Assembly: GCA_023428365.1 (NCBI GenBank)
Contig: JAEYYQ010000322.1
Location: 1 to 5,177, forward strand
Reading direction: 5' to 3'
DNA: 5,177 nt
Source: Pseudomonadota bacterium
GTDB lineage: Bacteria > Pseudomonadota > Alphaproteobacteria > Rhizobiales > Hyphomicrobiaceae
Of the stretch, positions 2,426-5,177 are shown piece by piece. Both the position numbers and the translations under genes were made by a program. Under the pieces are notes generated by a model that did no database searches, was not told the DNA's origin, and saw only the letters and a list, made by a program, of their open reading frames with translations. The stretch's first letter is position 1. Each line of letters begins with the position of its first letter.

Positions 2426-5177
2426 ATGTTTGACGCCTGGGCGATTGTTGCGCTCGGCATCGCCTACGTCGGCGTCCTGTTCGCTATTGCGTGGATCGGC
2501 GACCGGTCGATCCGTTCGCGCAAGGGCGGTGAGGGCAGACCGCTGATCTATGCGCTGTCGCTTGGCGTCTACTGCACATCATGGACGTTCTTCGGCAGCG
2601 TCGGCCTTGCGGCTTCGACGGGATATAATTTCATCCCGGTCTACGTCGGACCGATCCTGATGTTTGCGTTCGGATGGCGGTTCATTCTGCGCATCGTCCG
2701 CCTTTCGAAATCTCAGAACATCACGTCCGTCGCCGACTTCCTGGCGGCCCGATACGGCAAGAGCCAGGCCGTTGCAGCCGTCGTTACGCTGGTGGCCGTT
2801 GCTGGCACGCTTCCCTACATCGCGCTTCAGCTCAAGGCCGTGGTGATTTCGACCGAAGCGCTCATCATCGGCAACTTGCCGAAGGAATGGATGACCTTTG
2901 GCAACAGCGTCATCCCGGGACCCGGCGCCACCGAAACGGCTCTGATCGCCGCGATTTTCCTGGCCACGTTCGCTGTCCTGTTCGGCACCCGGCATATCGA
3001 TGCGACCGAGCACCAGGATGGCTTGATGCTCGCCGTGGCTGCCGAGTCGCTGGTGAAGCTCTTTGCGTTTCTAACCGTCGGCATCTTCGTGACGGTGGTG
3101 GCGTTTGGCAGCATCGACAATTTCGCGGAACGCGCCCGTCAAAGCATCGAAATCCAGGCGACGTTCGACGGGCCTTTCAATGGCGGCATTTGGCTGACGG
3201 TTTCGTTTCTGAGTTTCGTTTGCATCATTCTGCTGCCACGCCAGTTCCACGTGACGGTGGTGGAGAACAATTCCGAGCGTGAGATCAAGCGCGCGCGCTG
3301 GATGTTTCCGCTCTATTTGGTGCTGATCAACATCTTCGTTGTGCCGATCGCGGCAGCAGGATTGCTGCAATTTCCTGACCGCAGCGTCGATGCGGATCTG
3401 TTCGTCCTGACGCTGCCGATGTCCAAAAACGCCAACGTGATCACGACGCTGGCGTACATCGGCGGGTTATCTGCTGCGACGGCGATGGTGATCGTCGAGT
3501 CGGTCGCATTGGCCATTATGGTCAGCAACGGCCTCGTCATTCCGCTGCTGCTGCGTCAGCGTCTGCTGGAAACACATCAGCAGGAGAACCTCCCGCGCGT
3601 CCTGTTGATCATCCGGCGGATGGCGATTTTCCTGATCGTTTTGCTAGGCTTTGCGGTCTATCGCGCCCTTGGCGACGCACAGGGGCTGGCTGCCATCGGT
3701 CTGATTTCCTTTGCTGCCATTGCGCAGTTGGCGCCGGCCTTTTTCTTCGGCCTTTTCTGGCGCAAGGGAACGGCCCGTGGCGCGATCGCCGGTATTCTCG
3801 CGGGCTTCGGAATGTGGAGCTATACGCTGCTCTTGCCGTGGATTGTGAAGGCGGGATGGATCGCGCCCGACATTCTCGTAAACGGCCCGCTTGGCATCAC
3901 GATGCTGCGGCCCGAGGAGCTTTTCTTCCTTGGGTTCGAGCCGCTGACCCACGGTGTGATCTGGAGCCTGTTCTGCAACGTGGTGGCCATGGTGACGGTG
4001 TCGTTGCTACGGGCGCCCGAACCTGTCGAACGCCTGCAAGCCCACGTCTTCGTTCAAGATGACCTGCCTCGTTTGCCGCCAACGCCGAGTTTCCGCCTGT
4101 GGCGGACGTCGATTACGGTCGGCGATTTGCAGACAACCGCCGCGCGATATCTCGGTGCGGAACGCGCCCAGCGTTCGTTTGCGGAATTCGCCGCGAGCCG
4201 CAATGCAAAGCTGTTGCCGCATAGCGAAGCCGACGTCCAGATCGTGCGCTTCACGGAGCATCTGCTGACGAGCGCGATCGGCGCGGCCTCCGCACGGCTC
4301 GTGCTGTCGCTTGTGTTGAGCCGTAGCAATATCGGCAATCAGTCGGCTCTCAGACTGCTCGATGATGCCAGCGAGGCGCTGCAATACAACCGCGACCTGC
4401 TGCAGTCGGCTCTCGATCAGGTCCGGCATGGGCTCAGCGTTATCGACAAGGATATGCGGCTGATCTGTTGGAACCGTCAGTTCCGCGAGTTGCTCGATCT
4501 TCCGCCGGAGCTGGGGCAGGTGGGAATGCCGCTGGACCGGATCCTGCGGCATTGCGCAGAGCGCGGTGATTTCGGTGAGGGCCCGGTCAGCGCGCTCGTC
4601 GGCGACCGTCTGGTGCGGATGGCTGTCAGGAGGGAAACCATACAGGAAACCCTGCGGAACGGCCGCATCATCGAGACCCGCTCGGCAGCCATGCCGCAAG
4701 GTGGCGTGGTGACGACCTATTCCGACATCACGGACAGAATGTCGGCGGCGAATGCACTGGCCCGGTCGAACGAAACACTCGAACGGCGTGTGCGTGAGCG
4801 AACGGCTGAGATCCTGCGCGTCAACGCGGCGTTGGCAGTCGCCAAGGCCAAGGCCGATGAAGCAAACCTCGACAAAACGCGGTTTCTGGCTGCGGCCAGC
4901 CATGACATTCTGCAACCGCTGAACGCCGCGCGCCTCTATTCGTCCAGTCTGGTCGAGCGGCCATTGACGGAATCCGAAGCGGTCATAGCCCGCAATATCG
5001 ATGCGTCTCTCGGTGCTGTTGAAGAAATCCTCGCGGCACTGATCGACATATCGCGAATGGATGCTGGACGGCTGGAGCCCAATTTCACCGAAGTTTCGCT
5101 GGATGAATTGTTCGCGACCCTGAAGGTGGAGTTCGAGCCTTCCGCCAGGGAAAAAGGGCTTGAGCTGAGGGTGATGT
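2426..5177 (+). CDS. sensor histidine kinase with N-terminal sodium/solute symporter domain (3' end outside window)
   Basis: ATG 2426 is the first start after the in-frame TGA at 2411; GAGG lies about ten bases upstream. The frame stays open for 917 codons to the edge. Residues 1-530 are a sodium/solute symporter (SSF) module with about 13 hydrophobic helices, including Y-x-L-G-V-Y-C-T-S-W-T-F-F-G at 42-56, P-R-Q-F at 271-274 and the late A-P-A-F-F-F-G-L-F-W at 436-445. Residues 560-632 (ARYLGAER, then AIGAASARLVLS) look like the STAC linker of CbrA/CrbS-type kinases. A PAS domain spans about 661-770 (HGLSVIDKDMRLICWN) and a coiled coil about 770-815. The HisKA box is F820-L-A-A-A-S-H-D-I-L-Q-P with phosphoacceptor H826. 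The HATPase domain, and possibly a receiver, lie beyond the edge. It probably senses or transports a small carbon or nitrogen solute at the inner membrane. The ligand and partner regulator are unknown. It resembles CbrA and CrbS, but equivalence is not shown. Confidence 0.95.
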   Translation, partial: MFDAWAIVALGIAYVGVLFAIAWIGDRSIRSRKGGEGRPLIYALSLGVYCTSWTFFGSVGLAASTGYNFIPVYVGPILMFAFGWRFILRIVRLSKSQNITSVADFLAARYGKSQAVAAVVTLVAVAGTLPYIALQLKAVVISTEALIIGNLPKEWMTFGNSVIPGPGATETALIAAIFLATFAVLFGTRHIDATEHQDGLMLAVAAESLVKLFAFLTVGIFVTVVAFGSIDNFAERARQSIEIQATFDGPFNGGIWLTVSFLSFVCIILLPRQFHVTVVENNSEREIKRARWMFPLYLVLINIFVVPIAAAGLLQFPDRSVDADLFVLTLPMSKNANVITTLAYIGGLSAATAMVIVESVALAIMVSNGLVIPLLLRQRLLETHQQENLPRVLLIIRRMAIFLIVLLGFAVYRALGDAQGLAAIGLISFAAIAQLAPAFFFGLFWRKGTARGAIAGILAGFGMWSYTLLLPWIVKAGWIAPDILVNGPLGITMLRPEELFFLGFEPLTHGVIWSLFCNVVAMVTVSLLRAPEPVERLQAHVFVQDDLPRLPPTPSFRLWRTSITVGDLQTTAARYLGAERAQRSFAEFAASRNAKLLPHSEADVQIVRFTEHLLTSAIGAASARLVLSLVLSRSNIGNQSALRLLDDASEALQYNRDLLQSALDQVRHGLSVIDKDMRLICWNRQFRELLDLPPELGQVGMPLDRILRHCAERGDFGEGPVSALVGDRLVRMAVRRETIQETLRNGRIIETRSAAMPQGGVVTTYSDITDRMSAANALARSNETLERRVRERTAEILRVNAALAVAKAKADEANLDKTRFLAAASHDILQPLNAARLYSSSLVERPLTESEAVIARNIDASLGAVEEILAALIDISRMDAGRLEPNFTEVSLDELFATLKVEFEPSAREKGLELRVM
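4340..4414 (+). repeat. in-frame 12-bp direct repeat in the kinase STAC-PAS linker
   Basis: CAGTCGGCTCTC occurs at 4340-4351 and 4403-4414. The copies are 63 bases apart, exactly 21 codons, and encode Q-S-A-L at residues 639-642 and 660-663. Twenty-one residues equal three heptads, so both copies take the same position in a helical linker that leads into the PAS domain. It may be a trace of helix repetition or coincidence. Confidence 0.4.

Noticed and set aside
2674..3282. 202-codon plus-strand frame
   Set aside because: It is a +1 shadow of the kinase symporter domain; its composition (Arg, His, Gly) is not protein-like, and the overlapping frame encodes good membrane helices.
4007..4915. 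302-codon open frame on the minus strand
   Set aside because: It lies wholly antisense to the kinase, whose frame gives clear SSF, PAS and HisKA motifs. The antisense product is Arg/His/Gln-rich with no recognisable domain, as expected from GC-rich codon bias.
1..5177. Search for a CRISPR array, tRNA, insertion sequence or phage genes
   Set aside because: No repeat-spacer periodicity, terminal inverted repeats with transposase, cloverleaf-like segment or phage protein was seen by reading both strands.

Overview
The window looks like chromosome from an alphaproteobacterium of the Bradyrhizobium / Rhodopseudomonas / Afipia type (Nitrobacteraceae). This rests on moderately high GC, the wording of the MscL protein, and the large transporter-fused sensor kinase with an ASHD-type histidine box. 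It is an inference from family resemblance; there is no rRNA or other marker gene here. I see no insertion sequence, integrase, tRNA, CRISPR array or phage gene.

Layout. (1) 1-258, plus strand: the last 85 residues of a GntR-type regulator with an FCD ligand-binding domain. (2) 339-470, minus strand: a 43-codon single-pass membrane mini-protein with a tandem Shine-Dalgarno sequence, convergent with the regulator. (3) 471-719: a roughly 250-base divergent control region with two dyads, and a strong ribosome site that leads only into tiny open frames. (4) 720 (or 696)-1715, plus strand: a radical SAM protein with a cysteine-rich, SPASM/twitch-like C-terminal part and no assigned function. (5) 1695-1725: a perfect 10-bp stem-loop spanning the end of that gene. 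(6) 1749-2141, minus strand: mscL, the large-conductance mechanosensitive channel, complete. (7) 2142-2425: a second divergent control region with clustered small inverted repeats and a 25-codon upstream frame. (8) 2426 to the window edge, plus strand: 917 codons of a sensor histidine kinase whose N-terminal half is a 13-helix sodium/solute symporter module, followed by a STAC-like linker, PAS, coiled coil and HisKA. The ATPase domain lies beyond the edge.

The genes do not form one operon: the strands alternate (+, -, +, -, +) and each gene appears to be its own transcription unit. MscL protects against osmotic downshock. The kinase probably reads uptake or presence of a small solute and signals to a response regulator outside the window. 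The radical SAM enzyme is the least understood gene. Nothing here amounts to a clear new multi-gene system. The best leads are the uncharacterised radical SAM enzyme with its odd leader region and the small membrane protein.
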